Assembly: GCF_033441515.1 (NCBI RefSeq)
Contig: NZ_JAWQJT010000002.1
Coordinates: 2,604,001-2,668,000, forward strand
Length of the DNA stretch: 64,000 nucleotides
Direction of reading: 5' to 3'
Source: Amycolatopsis solani
Lineage (GTDB): Bacteria > Actinomycetota > Actinomycetes > Mycobacteriales > Pseudonocardiaceae
The notes below the pieces were generated by a model. The model searched no databases and was not told where the DNA came from. It saw only the letters and a list, made by a program, of their open reading frames with translations. The translations under genes were made by a program, and so were the position numbers. This document shows positions 1 through 10,223 of this stretch, one piece after another. Positions within the stretch are counted from its first letter, which is position 1; each line of letters starts with the position of its first letter.

Positions 1-834
1 TACTTCGCCGCGAAGTCCCTGCTGTTCGACGGCCGCTCGACCACCGAGGTCGTCGTGGTCGACAGCGCGTGGGGCCAGGCCCTGCTCACGCCGCAGACGG
101 TCACGGTGACCACGGACCCGGGCACCGACGCCCTCTGGAAGGCCACCGACCTGGAGGCCACCCCGCACGGCGAGCAGACGTTCACCCTGCACGGTCCGGA
201 CGGCGTCAGCGTGCCCGCCCGGATCCCGCTGCCCGGCGAGTTCAACGTCGCCAACGCCGTGCTCGCCGCCGCGATCCTGAGCACCGCCGGCGTGGGCCTG
301 GAGCACATCGTCACCGGGCTCGCCCAGGTGCAGGTGCCGGGCCGGATGGAGCGGGTCTACGTCGGCCAGGAGTTCACCGCCGTCGTCGACTACGCCCACA
401 AGCCCGCCGCGGTCGCCCAGGGCCTGGACGCGCTGCGCGCCCGCACCGAGGGCCGGATCATCACCGTGCTCGGCTGCGGCGGCGACCGGGACACCGCCAA
501 GCGCCCGATGATGGGCGAGGCGGCGGCCCGCCGCAGCGAAGTCCTGATCGTCACCGACGACAACCCGCGTTCCGAGGACCCCGCGGCGATCCGCGCGGCG
601 ATGCTGGCCGGCGCCCGCGCGGTCGGGCCCGCCGAGGGCGGCGAAGTCGTCGAGATCGGCGACCGCCGCGAAGCCATCGCGCACGCGGTCGCGCTGGCCG
701 GGCCGGGCGACATCGTCTTCCTCGCCGGCAAGGGGCACGAGTCCGGCCAGGAGGCCGGCGGCGTCGTGCACCCGTTCTCCGACCGCGACGAGCTGGCCGC
801 GGCCATCAGAAACAAACTCGAGGTGAATGTGTGA
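1..834 (+). CDS. murE: UDP-MurNAc-tripeptide synthetase MurE, 3' part
   Basis: The reading frame is open from base 1, so only the C-terminal 277 residues are present; the start lies outside the window. The piece covers part of the Mur ligase central domain and the whole C-terminal domain. A DNPR motif (bases about 560-571, in the context TDDNPRSEDP) is the signature that binds meso-diaminopimelate in MurE, so the enzyme is predicted to add meso-DAP to UDP-MurNAc-L-Ala-D-Glu in the cytoplasm. It ends GTG TGA, and murF starts inside this stop (GTGA overlap), as expected for the first visible gene of the dcw operon. Confidence 0.95.
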   Translation, partial: YFAAKSLLFDGRSTTEVVVVDSAWGQALLTPQTVTVTTDPGTDALWKATDLEATPHGEQTFTLHGPDGVSVPARIPLPGEFNVANAVLAAAILSTAGVGLEHIVTGLAQVQVPGRMERVYVGQEFTAVVDYAHKPAAVAQGLDALRARTEGRIITVLGCGGDRDTAKRPMMGEAAARRSEVLIVTDDNPRSEDPAAIRAAMLAGARAVGPAEGGEVVEIGDRREAIAHAVALAGPGDIVFLAGKGHESGQEAGGVVHPFSDRDELAAAIRNKLEVNV

Positions 835-2333
835 TCGTGCTCAGCCTGGCCGAGATCGCCGACGTCGTCGGCGGCCGGCTGCACCGCGCCGAACCGGGCG
901 TGCGGGTCACCGGCAGCGTGGAGTTCGACACGCGGAAGCTCACCCCCGGCGGCCTGTTCGTCGCCCTGCCGGGGGAGAAGGTCGACGGCCACGACTTCGC
1001 CGCGCAGGCCGTCGAGGCCGGCGCCGTGGCCGTGCTGGCCGCCCGCGAGGTCGACGCGCCCGCGATCGTCGTGCCGCCGCTGGCCGAGGGCGAGGCCCAC
1101 GAGCGCTCGGTCGCGCTGACCGGCGACAAGGACGGCTCCGGCGCCGCGGTGCTGGGCGCGCTCGCCAAGCTCGCGCGCTACGTCGTGCAGCGGCTGGCCG
1201 AGGGCACCCTGACCGTCGTCGGCGTCACCGGCTCGTCCGGCAAGACGTCGACGAAGGACGTCATCGCGCAGCTGCTCGAGCCGCTCGGCCCGACCGTCGC
1301 GCCGCCCGGGTCGTTCAACAACGAGCTGGGCCACCCCTGGACCGCCCTGCGGGCCGACGCGCAGACCCGGCACCTGGTGCTGGAGCTGTCCGCGCGCGGC
1401 CCGGGGCACATCGCCCACCTCGCCGAGATCGCCCCGCCGAAGATCGGCGTCGTGCTCAACGTCGGCACCGCGCACGTCGGCGAGTTCGGCTCGCGCGAAG
1501 GCATCGCGAAGACCAAGGGCGAGCTCGTCGAGGCCCTGCCCGCGGACGGCGTCGCGGTCCTGAACCTCGACGACCCGCTGGTCGCGGCCATGGCGAGCCG
1601 CACCAAGGCCCGCGTGGTGTACGTCGGCGAGAGTGCCTCCGCGCAGGTCCGGGCCGCGGACATCACCCTCGACGACGAAGCCCGCGCTTCCTTCCGGCTG
1701 ATCACCCCGGCCGGCGAGGCCGACGTCCGGCTGCCGCTGCACGGCGAGCACCACGTCGGCAACGCCCTGTCCGCCGCGGCCGTCGCGCTGGAGCTGGGCG
1801 CGACCCCGGCGGAGATCGCCGCGCGGCTCTCCGGCCTCGAACGGCGGTCCGCGCGCCGCATGGAGGTCGTCACCCGCGAAGACGGCGTGACGATCCTCAA
1901 CGACTCGTTCAACGCCAACCCCGAGTCGATGCGGGCGGGCCTGAAGGCCCTCGCGGCGATGACGCGGGAGACCGGCCGCCGGTCCTGGGCCGTGCTCGGC
2001 GTGATGGGCGAGCTCGGCGCGGACGCGATCACCGCGCACGACGAGATCGGCCGCCTGGTCGTCCGGCTCAACATCGCCAAGCTCGTCGTGATCGGCCCCG
2101 AGGCGGCGGCCATGCACCAGGGCGCGCACCAGGAGGGCTCCTGGGGCGAGGAGTCGGCACTGGTACCCGACGTCGAGGCCGCGATCGCCCTGCTGCATGA
2201 TCAGCTCCGCCCCGGGGACGTGGTGCTGGTGAAGGCCTCCAAGGCCGCCGGCCTCTGGCGGGTCGCCGAAGCTCTGCTCGAACCCCGGGCAACCGACAAC
2301 TCCGAGAATCGCTCGAACGGTGGTGACGCGTGA
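831..2333 (+). CDS. murF: UDP-MurNAc-tripeptide:D-Ala-D-Ala ligase MurF
   Basis: 500 residues from a GTG that overlaps the murE stop by 4 bases. The N-terminal substrate domain ([18 protein letters not shown]) is followed by an ATP-binding P-loop [10 protein letters not shown] near residue 135 and the [11 protein letters not shown] motif near residue 360, all typical of MurF. The enzyme adds the terminal dipeptide to the UDP-MurNAc-tripeptide. In an organism carrying vanHAX, MurF must accept D-Ala-D-Lac as well as D-Ala-D-Ala. No second murF is present in this window, so this copy, or another elsewhere, would have to be permissive (inference). Confidence 0.96.
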   Translation: MIVLSLAEIADVVGGRLHRAEPGVRVTGSVEFDTRKLTPGGLFVALPGEKVDGHDFAAQAVEAGAVAVLAAREVDAPAIVVPPLAEGEAHERSVALTGDKDGSGAAVLGALAKLARYVVQRLAEGTLTVVGVTGSSGKTSTKDVIAQLLEPLGPTVAPPGSFNNELGHPWTALRADAQTRHLVLELSARGPGHIAHLAEIAPPKIGVVLNVGTAHVGEFGSREGIAKTKGELVEALPADGVAVLNLDDPLVAAMASRTKARVVYVGESASAQVRAADITLDDEARASFRLITPAGEADVRLPLHGEHHVGNALSAAAVALELGATPAEIAARLSGLERRSARRMEVVTREDGVTILNDSFNANPESMRAGLKALAAMTRETGRRSWAVLGVMGELGADAITAHDEIGRLVVRLNIAKLVVIGPEAAAMHQGAHQEGSWGEESALVPDVEAAIALLHDQLRPGDVVLVKASKAAGLWRVAEALLEPRATDNSENRSNGGDA

Positions 2334-3412
2334 TCAGCATCCTGATCGCGGCCGCGGCGGGCCTGCTGGTCTCCATCATGCTGACGCCCTACCTGATCCG
2401 GGTCTTCTCCCGGCAGGGCTTCGGCCAGGAGATCCGCGAGGAAGGCCCCCAGGGACACAAGTCCAAGCGCGGTACCCCGACCATGGGCGGTGTCGCGATC
2501 ATCATCGCGATGGTCGTCGGGTACTTCGCCGCGCACCTGATCAACTGGATGTTCAACTCCCGCAGCGGCGCGCCGACGGCCTCCGGGCTGCTCGTGCTGA
2601 TGCTGGCGGTCGGACTGGGGATCGTCGGCTTCCTCGACGACTTCATCAAGATCCGCAAGCAGCGCAACCTGGGGCTGAACAAGACCGCGAAGCTGGTCGG
2701 CCAGCTCGTCGTCACGGTCGCGTTCGCGGTGCTCGCGCTGAACTTCGCCGACGAGCGCGGCATCACGCCGGCGTCGCAGAGCCTCTCCTACGTCCGCGAC
2801 CTCGCGCTGATCACGTTCCCCGCGGTGTTCTTCGTGATCTTCTGCTACATCGTGATCTCCGGCTGGTCGAACGCGGTGAACTTCACCGACGGCCTCGACG
2901 GCCTGGCCGGCGGCTCGGCGGCGATGGTGCTGGCGACCTACGTCGTGATCTCGTTCTGGCAGGAGCGCCTCAACTGCGCGAACGGCCCGGCGCCCGCCTG
3001 CTACGACGTCCGCGACCCGCTGGACCTGGCGGTGGTCGCCGCCGCGGCCACCGGCGCCTGCGTCGGGTTCCTCTGGTGGAACGCGGCCCCGGCCAAGATC
3101 TTCATGGGCGACACCGGGTCGCTGGCCCTCGGCGGCCTGGTCGCCGGCCTGTCCATGACCACCCGCACCGAGCTGCTCGCCATCGTCATCGGCGGCCTGT
3201 TCATGGTCGAGATGATCTCGGTGGTCGCGCAGATCGCGGTGTTCCGGACGACCCGGCGAAGGCTCTTCCGGATGGCCCCGTTCCACCACCACTTCGAGCT
3301 CGCCGGGTGGGCCGAAACCACGGTGATCATCCGGTTCTGGCTGCTCTCGGCGATCTGCTGCATGTTCGGCCTCGGCCTGTTCTACAGCGAACAGCTCGGT
3401 TTCGGCGGCTGA
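2330..3412 (+). CDS. mraY: Phospho-MurNAc-pentapeptide transferase MraY
   Basis: 360-residue polytopic membrane protein starting at a GTG that overlaps the murF stop (GTGA). It carries the MraY signature segments [23 protein letters not shown] and [12 protein letters not shown], which provide the Asp residues and magnesium site, and the HHHFE loop near the C-terminus. It transfers phospho-MurNAc-pentapeptide to undecaprenyl phosphate to make lipid I at the inner face of the membrane. Length matches the family. Confidence 0.97.
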   Translation: MISILIAAAAGLLVSIMLTPYLIRVFSRQGFGQEIREEGPQGHKSKRGTPTMGGVAIIIAMVVGYFAAHLINWMFNSRSGAPTASGLLVLMLAVGLGIVGFLDDFIKIRKQRNLGLNKTAKLVGQLVVTVAFAVLALNFADERGITPASQSLSYVRDLALITFPAVFFVIFCYIVISGWSNAVNFTDGLDGLAGGSAAMVLATYVVISFWQERLNCANGPAPACYDVRDPLDLAVVAAAATGACVGFLWWNAAPAKIFMGDTGSLALGGLVAGLSMTTRTELLAIVIGGLFMVEMISVVAQIAVFRTTRRRLFRMAPFHHHFELAGWAETTVIIRFWLLSAICCMFGLGLFYSEQLGFGG

Positions 3413-3413
3413 C

Positions 3414-4820
3414 GTGGACATCGCCGGTCGTCACGTTCTCGTCGCCGGTGCGGGGGTCACCGGCAAGTCGATCGTGCCCGTGCTCATCGAGCTGGGCGCG
3501 CGCGTCACGGTCACCGACGGCAACGCCGAGCGCCTGGCCGAGCTGGACGGCCTGGGTGCCGAGCTGGTCCCGGGCCTGACCGAGCCGCCGGAAGACGTCG
3601 TCCTCGTCGTCACGAGCCCCGGCTGGCGGCCGGCGTCGCCGCTGCTGGTCGCCGCCGCCGAGGCGGGCGTCGAGGTGATCGGCGACGTCGAGCTGGCCTG
3701 GCGGGTCGGGCAGCTGCGCGAGCACCCGCCGTCCTGGCTCGTGGTGACCGGCACCAACGGCAAGACGACCACCGTCGGCATGCTCGAGTCGATCCTCAAG
3801 GCGGCCGGCAGCAACGCGGTGGCCTGCGGGAACATCGGTTACGCGGCCCTTGACGCGGTGCGGGCCGGGTACACGGTGCTGGCCGTGGAGCTGTCGAGCT
3901 TCCAGCTGCACTGGTCCTCGACGCTGGCCCCGGACGCGGCGGTCGTGCTGAACCTGGCCGAGGACCACATCGACTGGCACGGCTCGATGGACGAGTACGC
4001 GGCCGCGAAGGGCCGGGTGTACACCCGCGCCAAGGTCGCCGTGCACAACGCCGACGACGAGTGGTCCACGCGGATCGCCGAAGAGCACGCCAGCGCCGAC
4101 GCCCGCCGGATCGGCTTCCAGCTCGACACCCCGCGGACGGGCGAGCTGGGGATCGTCGAAGACCTGCTGGTCGACCGTGCTTTCGTCGCCGACCCGGCGA
4201 CCAGCGCCGAGGAGCTGGCCACCCTGGCCGACGTCCGCCCGGCCGGCCCACACAACGTCTCGAACGCCCTCGCGGCGGCCGCGCTGGCCCGCGCCCACGG
4301 CGTCTCCCCGGAGGCCGTGCTGAAGGGCCTGCGCGAGTACCAGCCCGCCCCGCACCGGGCCGTCGAGGTGGCCGAGGTCGCCGGCGTCCGGTACGTCAAC
4401 GACTCGAAGGCGACCAACCCGCACGCCGCCGCCGGGTCGCTGCGGGCGCACCAGAGCATCGTCTGGATCGCCGGGGGCCAGCTCAAGGGCGCTTCGGTCG
4501 ACGAACTCGTGAGCAGCATCGCCGGCCGCCTGCGCGGAGTCGTGCTACTCGGGGTCGATTCACCCGTGATCGCCGCCGCGGTCGCGCGACACGCGCCGGA
4601 TGTCCCGGTGAACAGCCTCCGTCCGGGTGACCATGAACCCATGACTGCGGCGGTGAGTGCGGCCAGCGCGATGGCCCGGCCAGGTGACGTGGTGCTGCTG
4701 GCACCCGCCGCGGCGTCGTTGGACATGTTCCCGAACTACGGCGCGCGCGGCGACGCGTTCGCCGCGGCGGTGCACGTCCTCCTCGACGACGCAGCGGGGG
4801 AGCCGAGTGACGGTCACTGA
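3414..4820 (+). CDS. murD: UDP-MurNAc-Ala:D-Glu ligase MurD
   Basis: 468 residues, GTG start one base after the mraY stop. The N-terminal Rossmann-like domain begins VLVAGAGVTGKS, the P-loop is GTNGKTTTVGM near residue 116, and NDSKATNPHAA near residue 330 is the Mur ligase signature. It adds D-glutamate to UDP-MurNAc-L-Ala. The 3' end overlaps ftsW by 14 bases, consistent with translational coupling in the dcw operon. Confidence 0.96.
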   Translation: MDIAGRHVLVAGAGVTGKSIVPVLIELGARVTVTDGNAERLAELDGLGAELVPGLTEPPEDVVLVVTSPGWRPASPLLVAAAEAGVEVIGDVELAWRVGQLREHPPSWLVVTGTNGKTTTVGMLESILKAAGSNAVACGNIGYAALDAVRAGYTVLAVELSSFQLHWSSTLAPDAAVVLNLAEDHIDWHGSMDEYAAAKGRVYTRAKVAVHNADDEWSTRIAEEHASADARRIGFQLDTPRTGELGIVEDLLVDRAFVADPATSAEELATLADVRPAGPHNVSNALAAAALARAHGVSPEAVLKGLREYQPAPHRAVEVAEVAGVRYVNDSKATNPHAAAGSLRAHQSIVWIAGGQLKGASVDELVSSIAGRLRGVVLLGVDSPVIAAAVARHAPDVPVNSLRPGDHEPMTAAVSAASAMARPGDVVLLAPAAASLDMFPNYGARGDAFAAAVHVLLDDAAGEPSDGH

Positions 4821-6318
4821 GCCCAAGCCCAAGACACCGCCGAAGCGGCCGCGCCGCGAGCGCAAGGAGAGCGGCTTCGTCGCCTTCCGGTCCGCGCTGA
4901 CCGCGTGGCTCTCGCGCCCGCTGGCGTCGTTCCACCTCGTGCTCGCGCTCACCGGCGTGCTCACCGTGATCGGCGCCGTCATGGTGCTGTCGGCGTCGTC
5001 GGTCGAGTCCTACAACCCGAAGACCGGCAGCGGCGTGTACTCGCTGTTCATCAAGCACCTGGTGTTCGTGGCCATCGGCTCGGTCGTGTTCTGGCTGGGC
5101 CTGCGGGTCAAGCTGGAGCGGATCCGCGCGATGTCGGCCACCGCGACGGTCGTCTGCCTCGGCCTGCTGGTGCTGGTCCTCACGCCGCTGGGGTCGACGG
5201 TGAACGGCTCGCAGGGCTGGTTCCGGCTCGGCGACTTCACCTTCCAGCCGGTCGAGGCGGCGAAGGTCGCGCTGGCCTTCTGGGGCGCGCACATCCTGGT
5301 GATCAAGTACAACGTGATCCACCAGTGGCGGCACCTGCTGGTGCCGGTCGTGCCCATCGCGCTGCTGATGTTCGCCCTGGTCATGCTGCAGCCCGACCTG
5401 GGCGGCACGGTCACCCTCGCCGTCGTCCTGCTGGCGCTGCTGTGGTTCGCCGGCGCGCCGAAACGGCTGTTCGGGGTCATCCTCGCGGGTGGCCTGGCCG
5501 GCGTGCTCGTGCTCGCCCTGATCGCGCCCTACCGGCTCGCCCGCGTCATGTCGTTCCTCTCGCCGGACGCCGACACCAGCGCCGAGGGCTTCCAGGCCAA
5601 CCAGGCCAAGCTGGCGCTCGCTGACGGCGGGCTGTTCGGCAAGGGCCTCGGCCAGGGCGCGGCCAGCTGGAGCTACCTGCCGAACGTCCAGAACGACTTC
5701 ATCTTCGCGCTGATCGGCGAGGAGCTCGGCTTCATCGGCTGCGCCGTGGTGCTCAGCCTGTTCGCCGGGGTCGCGATCGTGGGCCTGCGGATCGCCACCC
5801 GCAACATCGACCCGTGGATCCGGATCGTCTCCGGCACGCTGACGGTGTTCCTCGTGGCCCAGGCCGGTATCAACATCGGCTACGTCGTCGGCCTGCTGCC
5901 GGTCACCGGCGTCACGCTGCCGCTGATCTCCTACGGCGGGACGTCGCTGGTGATCACCATGCTCATCATGGGGGTGCTCGCGAACGCCGCCCGGCACGAA
6001 CCGGAGGCGGTGGCCGCGCTGCGCACACAGGGGCCGGGTAAATTCGGACGCCTGCTGCGGCTGCCCGCGCCCGATCCGTACCGCCCGCCCGCCACCCGCA
6101 AGGGTGCGGCGCGCACCGGGGCGAAGGCGGCCAGGCCCGCGCCCCGTGCGGCGCGGCCCGCCCCGGCACAGGAACGACGCAGGTCGGTCCGCGAACCGGT
6201 GCGCCGCAGCGCGGCACGGACGAGCACGACCCGCACGAGCACGTCTCGCGGCGGGGCCGCGCGGACAACAGCGAGCCGTGGTACCCGGAGTACCGCGAAC
6301 CGGAGAGGTCATTGGTGA
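4807..6318 (+). CDS. ftsW: Cell-division SEDS glycosyltransferase FtsW
   Basis: 503 residues from a GTG inside the end of murD, which is the first start giving the expected short basic N-terminus before the membrane segments. It has about ten hydrophobic helices and the SEDS motifs ([19 protein letters not shown] near residue 295, and [10 protein letters not shown]). SEDS proteins polymerise septal peptidoglycan from lipid II. The last 100 residues or so are Arg/Ala/Thr-rich and low in complexity, a basic cytoplasmic tail longer than in most bacteria. Confidence 0.95.
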   Translation: MTVTEPKPKTPPKRPRRERKESGFVAFRSALTAWLSRPLASFHLVLALTGVLTVIGAVMVLSASSVESYNPKTGSGVYSLFIKHLVFVAIGSVVFWLGLRVKLERIRAMSATATVVCLGLLVLVLTPLGSTVNGSQGWFRLGDFTFQPVEAAKVALAFWGAHILVIKYNVIHQWRHLLVPVVPIALLMFALVMLQPDLGGTVTLAVVLLALLWFAGAPKRLFGVILAGGLAGVLVLALIAPYRLARVMSFLSPDADTSAEGFQANQAKLALADGGLFGKGLGQGAASWSYLPNVQNDFIFALIGEELGFIGCAVVLSLFAGVAIVGLRIATRNIDPWIRIVSGTLTVFLVAQAGINIGYVVGLLPVTGVTLPLISYGGTSLVITMLIMGVLANAARHEPEAVAALRTQGPGKFGRLLRLPAPDPYRPPATRKGAARTGAKAARPAPRAARPAPAQERRRSVREPVRRSAARTSTTRTSTSRGGAARTTASRGTRSTANRRGHW

Positions 6319-7439
6319 GTAAGCCCGTCAAGGGAACCGAGCGAGCCGCCGCGGGCAGAGCGCCCGTGGTCGTGGTCGCCGGAGGTGGCACCGCAGGACA
6401 CATCGAACCCGCCCTCGCCCTGGCCGACGCCGTCAAGCGGCTGCGCCCGGACGCGACGGTGATCGCCCTCGGGACCGAGCGCGGCCTGGAGAACAAGCTG
6501 GTCCCGGCCCGCGGCTACGACCTGGAGCTGATCCCGCCGGTGCCGCTGCCGCGCAAGCCGACGCCGGAGCTGCTGCGGCTGCCGCTGAAGGTCCGCGACT
6601 CGGTGCGCAAGACCCGCGAGGTGCTGGACCGGGTCGGCGCGGACGTCGTCGTCGGCTTCGGCGGCTACGTCGCCCTGCCGGCCTACCTGGCCGCGCGCGG
6701 GCGCGTCCCGATCGTCGTGCACGAGGCCAACAAGTCGGCCGGCCTGGCCAACAAGGTCGGCGCGCGGTTCGCGGCGCGGGTCGCCGTCGCCGTGCCGGGG
6801 ACGCCGCTGCCGAAGGCCGAGGTCGTCGGGATCCCGCTGCGGCGGTCGATCACGTCGCTGGACCGGGCCGCGCTGCGCGCCGAGGCCCGCGCGCACTTCG
6901 GGCTGGACCCGGACGCGCCGACGCTGCTGGTGTTCGGCGGTTCGCAGGGCGCGCAGTCGATCAACGCCGCGGTGTCCGGCGCGGCGAAGGACCTGGCCGA
7001 CGCCGGGATCGGCGTGCTGCACGCGCACGGCCCGAAGAACACGCTCGTCGTCCAGGAGTTCCCGGGCAAGCCGGCGTACGTGCCGGTGCCGTACCTGGAG
7101 CGGATGGACCTGGCCTACGCCGCCGCCGACGTCGCGATCTGCCGGTCGGGCGCGATGACCGTCGCCGAGGTGACCTCGGTCGGCCTGCCCGCGGTGTTCA
7201 TCCCGCTGCCGATCGGCAACGGCGAGCAGGCGTCCAACGCGCGGCCCGCCGTCGATGCCGGGGCGGCGCTGATGGTCGACGACGCCGACCTCGGCCCGGC
7301 CAAGGTCGCCGACCTGGTCGTCCCGCTGGTCACCGACGCCGACCGCGTCGCGAAGATGAGCGCGGCCGCGGCCGGCATGGGCCACCGCGAGGCCGACGAG
7401 ACCCTCGCCCGCATCGTCCTGGAGGCCGCCCGTGGTTGA
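6315..7439 (+). CDS. murG: Lipid I GlcNAc transferase MurG
   Basis: 374 residues. GTG at 6315 is chosen because it forms the GTGA overlap with the ftsW stop; an in-frame TTG three bases earlier is less likely. The N-terminal [17 protein letters not shown] loop and the C-terminal UDP-GlcNAc-binding region ([11 protein letters not shown], then GAMTVAEV and PLPIGNGEQ) identify MurG, which adds GlcNAc to lipid I to form lipid II. The gene overlaps murC by 8 bases. Confidence 0.97.
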   Translation: MSKPVKGTERAAAGRAPVVVVAGGGTAGHIEPALALADAVKRLRPDATVIALGTERGLENKLVPARGYDLELIPPVPLPRKPTPELLRLPLKVRDSVRKTREVLDRVGADVVVGFGGYVALPAYLAARGRVPIVVHEANKSAGLANKVGARFAARVAVAVPGTPLPKAEVVGIPLRRSITSLDRAALRAEARAHFGLDPDAPTLLVFGGSQGAQSINAAVSGAAKDLADAGIGVLHAHGPKNTLVVQEFPGKPAYVPVPYLERMDLAYAAADVAICRSGAMTVAEVTSVGLPAVFIPLPIGNGEQASNARPAVDAGAALMVDDADLGPAKVADLVVPLVTDADRVAKMSAAAAGMGHREADETLARIVLEAARG

Positions 7440-8835
7440 GCCAGCACAGCCTGAGCTGCCCGCCGGGCTGCGCCGGGCGCACCTGATCGGGATCGGCGGC
7501 GCCGGCATGTCCGGCATCGCGCGGATCCTGCTGGCCCGCGGGGCCTTCGTGTCGGGCTCGGACGCCAAGGAGTCGCGCGCGCTGCTGTCGCTGCGGGCCC
7601 AGGGCGCGGAGCTGTTCGTCGGCCAGAACGCCTCGAACATCTCGTCGCTGCCCGAGCCGCCGTCCGCGGTGGTCGTCTCGACGGCGATCAAGGAGACCAA
7701 CCCCGAGCTGGCCGCGGCCCGCGCTGCCGGCATCCCGGTGCTGCACCGCGCCGAGGCGCTGGCCGGGCTGATGGCGGGCCACCGCGTCGCCTGCATCGCG
7801 GGCACGCACGGCAAGACGTCGACGACGTCGATGCTCACGGTCGCGCTGCAGCACTGCCGGCTCGACCCGTCGTTCGCCATCGGCGGCGACCTCAACGAGT
7901 CCGGCGCCAACGCCCACCACGGCGAGGGCGGCATCTTCGTCGCCGAGGCCGACGAGAGCGACGGCTCGTTCCTGAACTACTCGCCGTCGATCGCGGTCGT
8001 CACGAACGTCGAGCCGGACCACCTCGACCACCACGGCACGGCCGAGGCCTACACGAAGGTCTTCACCGACTTCGTGAGCCGGATCGTGCCGGGCGGGCTG
8101 CTGATCGTCTGCGCCGACGACCCCGGGGCGGACGAACTCGGCCGGCAGGCCGCGGACCTCGGCGTCCGCGTGCGCCGCTACGGCCGCACGGCGACCGACG
8201 CGCGGATCCTGGACTACGTCCCGACGCCCGACGGCGGCCTGGTGCGGCTCGAGACGGACGGCTCCGAGCTGTCGGTGCGGGTCGCGGTCCCGGGTGAGCA
8301 CATGGCGCTGAACGCCGTGGCCGCGCTGCTCGCCGGGATCGAGCTGGGCGCGCCCGCGGCCGAGCTGGCGGACGGGCTCGCGGCGTTCGGCGGCGTCCGG
8401 CGCCGCTTCGAGTTCAAGGGCCGGGCCGGCGACGTCCGCGTCTACGACGACTACGCCCACCACCCGACCGAGGTGTCCGCGCAGCTGCGCGCGGTGCGCA
8501 CGGCGGCCGGGTCCGGCCGCGTGATCGTGGTGTTCCAGCCGCACCTGTACTCGCGGACGAAGGCGTTCTCGGCCGAGTTCGCCGAGGCGTTGTCCCTGGC
8601 CGACGAGGTCGTCGTGCTGGACGTCTACGGTGCGCGCGAGGAACCCGAGCCCGGCGTGACCGGCGCGCTGATCGCGGACGCGGTGACCAAGCCGGTGCAC
8701 TACGAGCCGGCGTTCGACGTCGCCGCGCCGCTGGTGGCCGGGCTGGCGAAGCCGGGCGACCTCGTCGTCACCATGGGCGCCGGGGACGTGACGCAGCTCG
8801 GGCCGGAGATCCTCGCCGAGCTGGAAAAGCGCTGA
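7432..8835 (+). CDS. murC: UDP-MurNAc:L-Ala ligase MurC
   Basis: 467 residues, GTG start inside the end of murG. It contains the Rossmann start [14 protein letters not shown]-loop [11 protein letters not shown] near residue 124, EADESDGSF, and [10 protein letters not shown] in the C-terminal domain. It performs the first amino acid addition to UDP-MurNAc. Family-typical length, part of the dcw operon. Confidence 0.97.
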   Translation: MVEPAQPELPAGLRRAHLIGIGGAGMSGIARILLARGAFVSGSDAKESRALLSLRAQGAELFVGQNASNISSLPEPPSAVVVSTAIKETNPELAAARAAGIPVLHRAEALAGLMAGHRVACIAGTHGKTSTTSMLTVALQHCRLDPSFAIGGDLNESGANAHHGEGGIFVAEADESDGSFLNYSPSIAVVTNVEPDHLDHHGTAEAYTKVFTDFVSRIVPGGLLIVCADDPGADELGRQAADLGVRVRRYGRTATDARILDYVPTPDGGLVRLETDGSELSVRVAVPGEHMALNAVAALLAGIELGAPAAELADGLAAFGGVRRRFEFKGRAGDVRVYDDYAHHPTEVSAQLRAVRTAAGSGRVIVVFQPHLYSRTKAFSAEFAEALSLADEVVVLDVYGAREEPEPGVTGALIADAVTKPVHYEPAFDVAAPLVAGLAKPGDLVVTMGAGDVTQLGPEILAELEKR

Positions 8836-8839
8836 CACC

Positions 8840-9673
8840 ATGAGTCCGACCAGGGAACGCCGCCGTCCGTCCGAAGAGGACGAGCGGGATCGCGCCGCCC
8901 TGGCGCGGGAACGGCGCGGGCGGCGCTCCGAAGAGGAGCGCCGCCGCACCCGCGCCGCGCGCGTGCCGTCGAGTCCGCGCAACCGGCCCACCCGGCAGGT
9001 CGAGATCCGCCGCCGGTGGGTCGCGCTGCTCACCGTGCTGACCGTCGTCGCGGGCGTCTACCTGCTGTTCTTCAGCTCGATGCTGGGGGTCAAGGACGTC
9101 GCGGTGTCGGGTGCGCGCACGGTGACGGCGGACCAGATCCGCGCGGTGGCGGCGGTCCCGGCCGCGAAACCGTTGCTGCGCCTGGACGCCGACGAGATCC
9201 GCGACCGGGTGGCGGGGATGCCGGGCATCGCCACCGTCGAGGTCTCGCGCTCCTGGCCGAACACGGTCGAGATCACGGTGACCGAGCGCACGGCCATCGC
9301 GTTCTTCGACAGCGGCCCCGGCGGCGACGGCGTCCACCTGGTCGACGGCGGCGGCGTGGTGTTCAAGACGGTCGCGGCCCGCCCGCCGGGCCTGCCGGAA
9401 CTGAAGCTGCCCAAGGTGTCCGCGGACGACCCGGTGACCCGCGCGGTGACGGCGGTGCTCGGGGTGATCCCGGAGCAGCTCCTGAAGCAGGTCACGACGG
9501 CGACGGCCAAGACGCCGGCGAGCGTCGAGTTCACGTTGTCGAGCGGGAAGATCGTCCGCTGGGGCACGGCGGAGCAGACCGACCGCAAGGCCAAGGTCCT
9601 GGCGGCGCTGCTCACCCAGGACGGCAAGGTCTACGACGTGGCGGCGCCGGAACTGCCGACCATCACGTCCTGA
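8840..9673 (+). CDS. ftsQ: Cell-division protein FtsQ (POTRA domain)
   Basis: 277 residues. A charged cytoplasmic N-terminus of about 55 residues precedes one membrane segment (VALLTVLTVVAGVYLLFF) and an extracytoplasmic POTRA domain beginning GVKDVAVSGARTVTADQI. FtsQ links early and late divisome proteins. It starts 4 bases after murC. Its stop overlaps the convergent vanY stop by 11 bases. In other actinobacteria ftsZ follows directly; here it does not (see findings). Confidence 0.94.
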   Translation: MSPTRERRRPSEEDERDRAALARERRGRRSEEERRRTRAARVPSSPRNRPTRQVEIRRRWVALLTVLTVVAGVYLLFFSSMLGVKDVAVSGARTVTADQIRAVAAVPAAKPLLRLDADEIRDRVAGMPGIATVEVSRSWPNTVEITVTERTAIAFFDSGPGGDGVHLVDGGGVVFKTVAARPPGLPELKLPKVSADDPVTRAVTAVLGVIPEQLLKQVTTATAKTPASVEFTLSSGKIVRWGTAEQTDRKAKVLAALLTQDGKVYDVAAPELPTITS

Positions 9674-10136
9674 AGCCCGTCCGCGGGTCGTGGCTGGGGT
9701 CGGGGTACATCGGCGGGCAGCCGTGCTCGACGGCTTCGGGGCGCAGCTCGTAGTGCCACGGCTCGTTGCGGTAGATCCGGCACAGCCCGTACCCGGCACC
9801 GTGCTCGGCCAGCCATTGCCGGGCGGCCGCGGGTCCGATGTCGACGGCGTTGCCCGAGACGTGCGCGGAGGTGTCCGGCGTGGCCACCCACCGGCGCGCT
9901 TCCCGTTCCGAGCCGTACTCCGCGACGGCCCGGCGGAGCAGCTCTTCCTGGTAGGCCGGGGCTCGCCAGCCGCCGTTGACGAGGATCTCGACGCCGTCGC
10001 GCGCGGCGTCGGCCGCGGCCCGGCGCAGGGCGGCGAGCAGGTCCGGCTCGAGGTTGACGACGGCCGGCGTCTCGTCGTCGAAGACGGACACCGGGCGGGG
10101 GACGGCACCGCGGACGACCAGTTCGCGAGAAGTCAT
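9663..10136 (-). CDS. vanY: VanY-type D,D-peptidase (M15 family)
   Basis: 157 residues. The zinc-peptidase signature SAHVSGNAVDIG (His and Asp ligands) near residues 104-115 and EPWHYE (catalytic Glu and third His ligand) near residues 133-138 place it in the M15/VanY family, which removes the terminal D-Ala from peptidoglycan precursors so that only D-Lac-ended ones remain. The ATG at 10136 is the first start downstream of the shared VanR operator. No signal peptide or membrane anchor is visible, unlike classical VanY, so it may act in the cytoplasm or be exported by an unseen route. It is divergent from vanR and part of the same regulon. Confidence 0.85.
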   Translation of the reverse strand: MTSRELVVRGAVPRPVSVFDDETPAVVNLEPDLLAALRRAAADAARDGVEILVNGGWRAPAYQEELLRRAVAEYGSEREARRWVATPDTSAHVSGNAVDIGPAAARQWLAEHGAGYGLCRIYRNEPWHYELRPEAVEHGCPPMYPDPSHDPRTGFRT

Positions 10137-10223
10137 GCGCCCAGTCAAGGAAACGCCGTGCTGCGGGCCCGTATCCGGTTTTCGATACGCCGCCGATAGG
10201 AACCGGCTCGTACGATCGGGAGC
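10137..10223. promoter_or_regulatory. Divergent vanY/vanR control region with VanR operator
   Basis: A 23-bp core at 10168-10190, containing CGTATCCGGTTTTCGATACG, is repeated exactly at 14605-14627 upstream of vanH. Read on the minus strand, TATCG half-sites recur at exactly 11 bp (10183-10187 and 10194-10198), the spacing usual for OmpR-family regulators. For vanR, TACGAT at 10211-10216 lies 7 nt before the GTG. For vanY, TTGACT (10143-10148, minus strand) lies 6 nt before the ATG. Both fit leaderless -10 elements with the operator covering the -35 region. Binding by VanR is inference. Confidence 0.7.

Noticed and set aside
69..830. Long overlapping open frames in other frames and on the minus strand across the dcw genes (for example a 602-codon minus-strand frame at 390-2198)
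   Set aside because: Arg/Pro/Ala-rich shadows of real genes caused by high GC; no start context, domains or coding bias.
10143..10148. TTGACT before vanY (and vanH) as a -35 box
   Set aside because: It is only 6-7 nt from the start codon and nothing like a -10 occurs 17 bases further inside the gene; a -10 role fits better.
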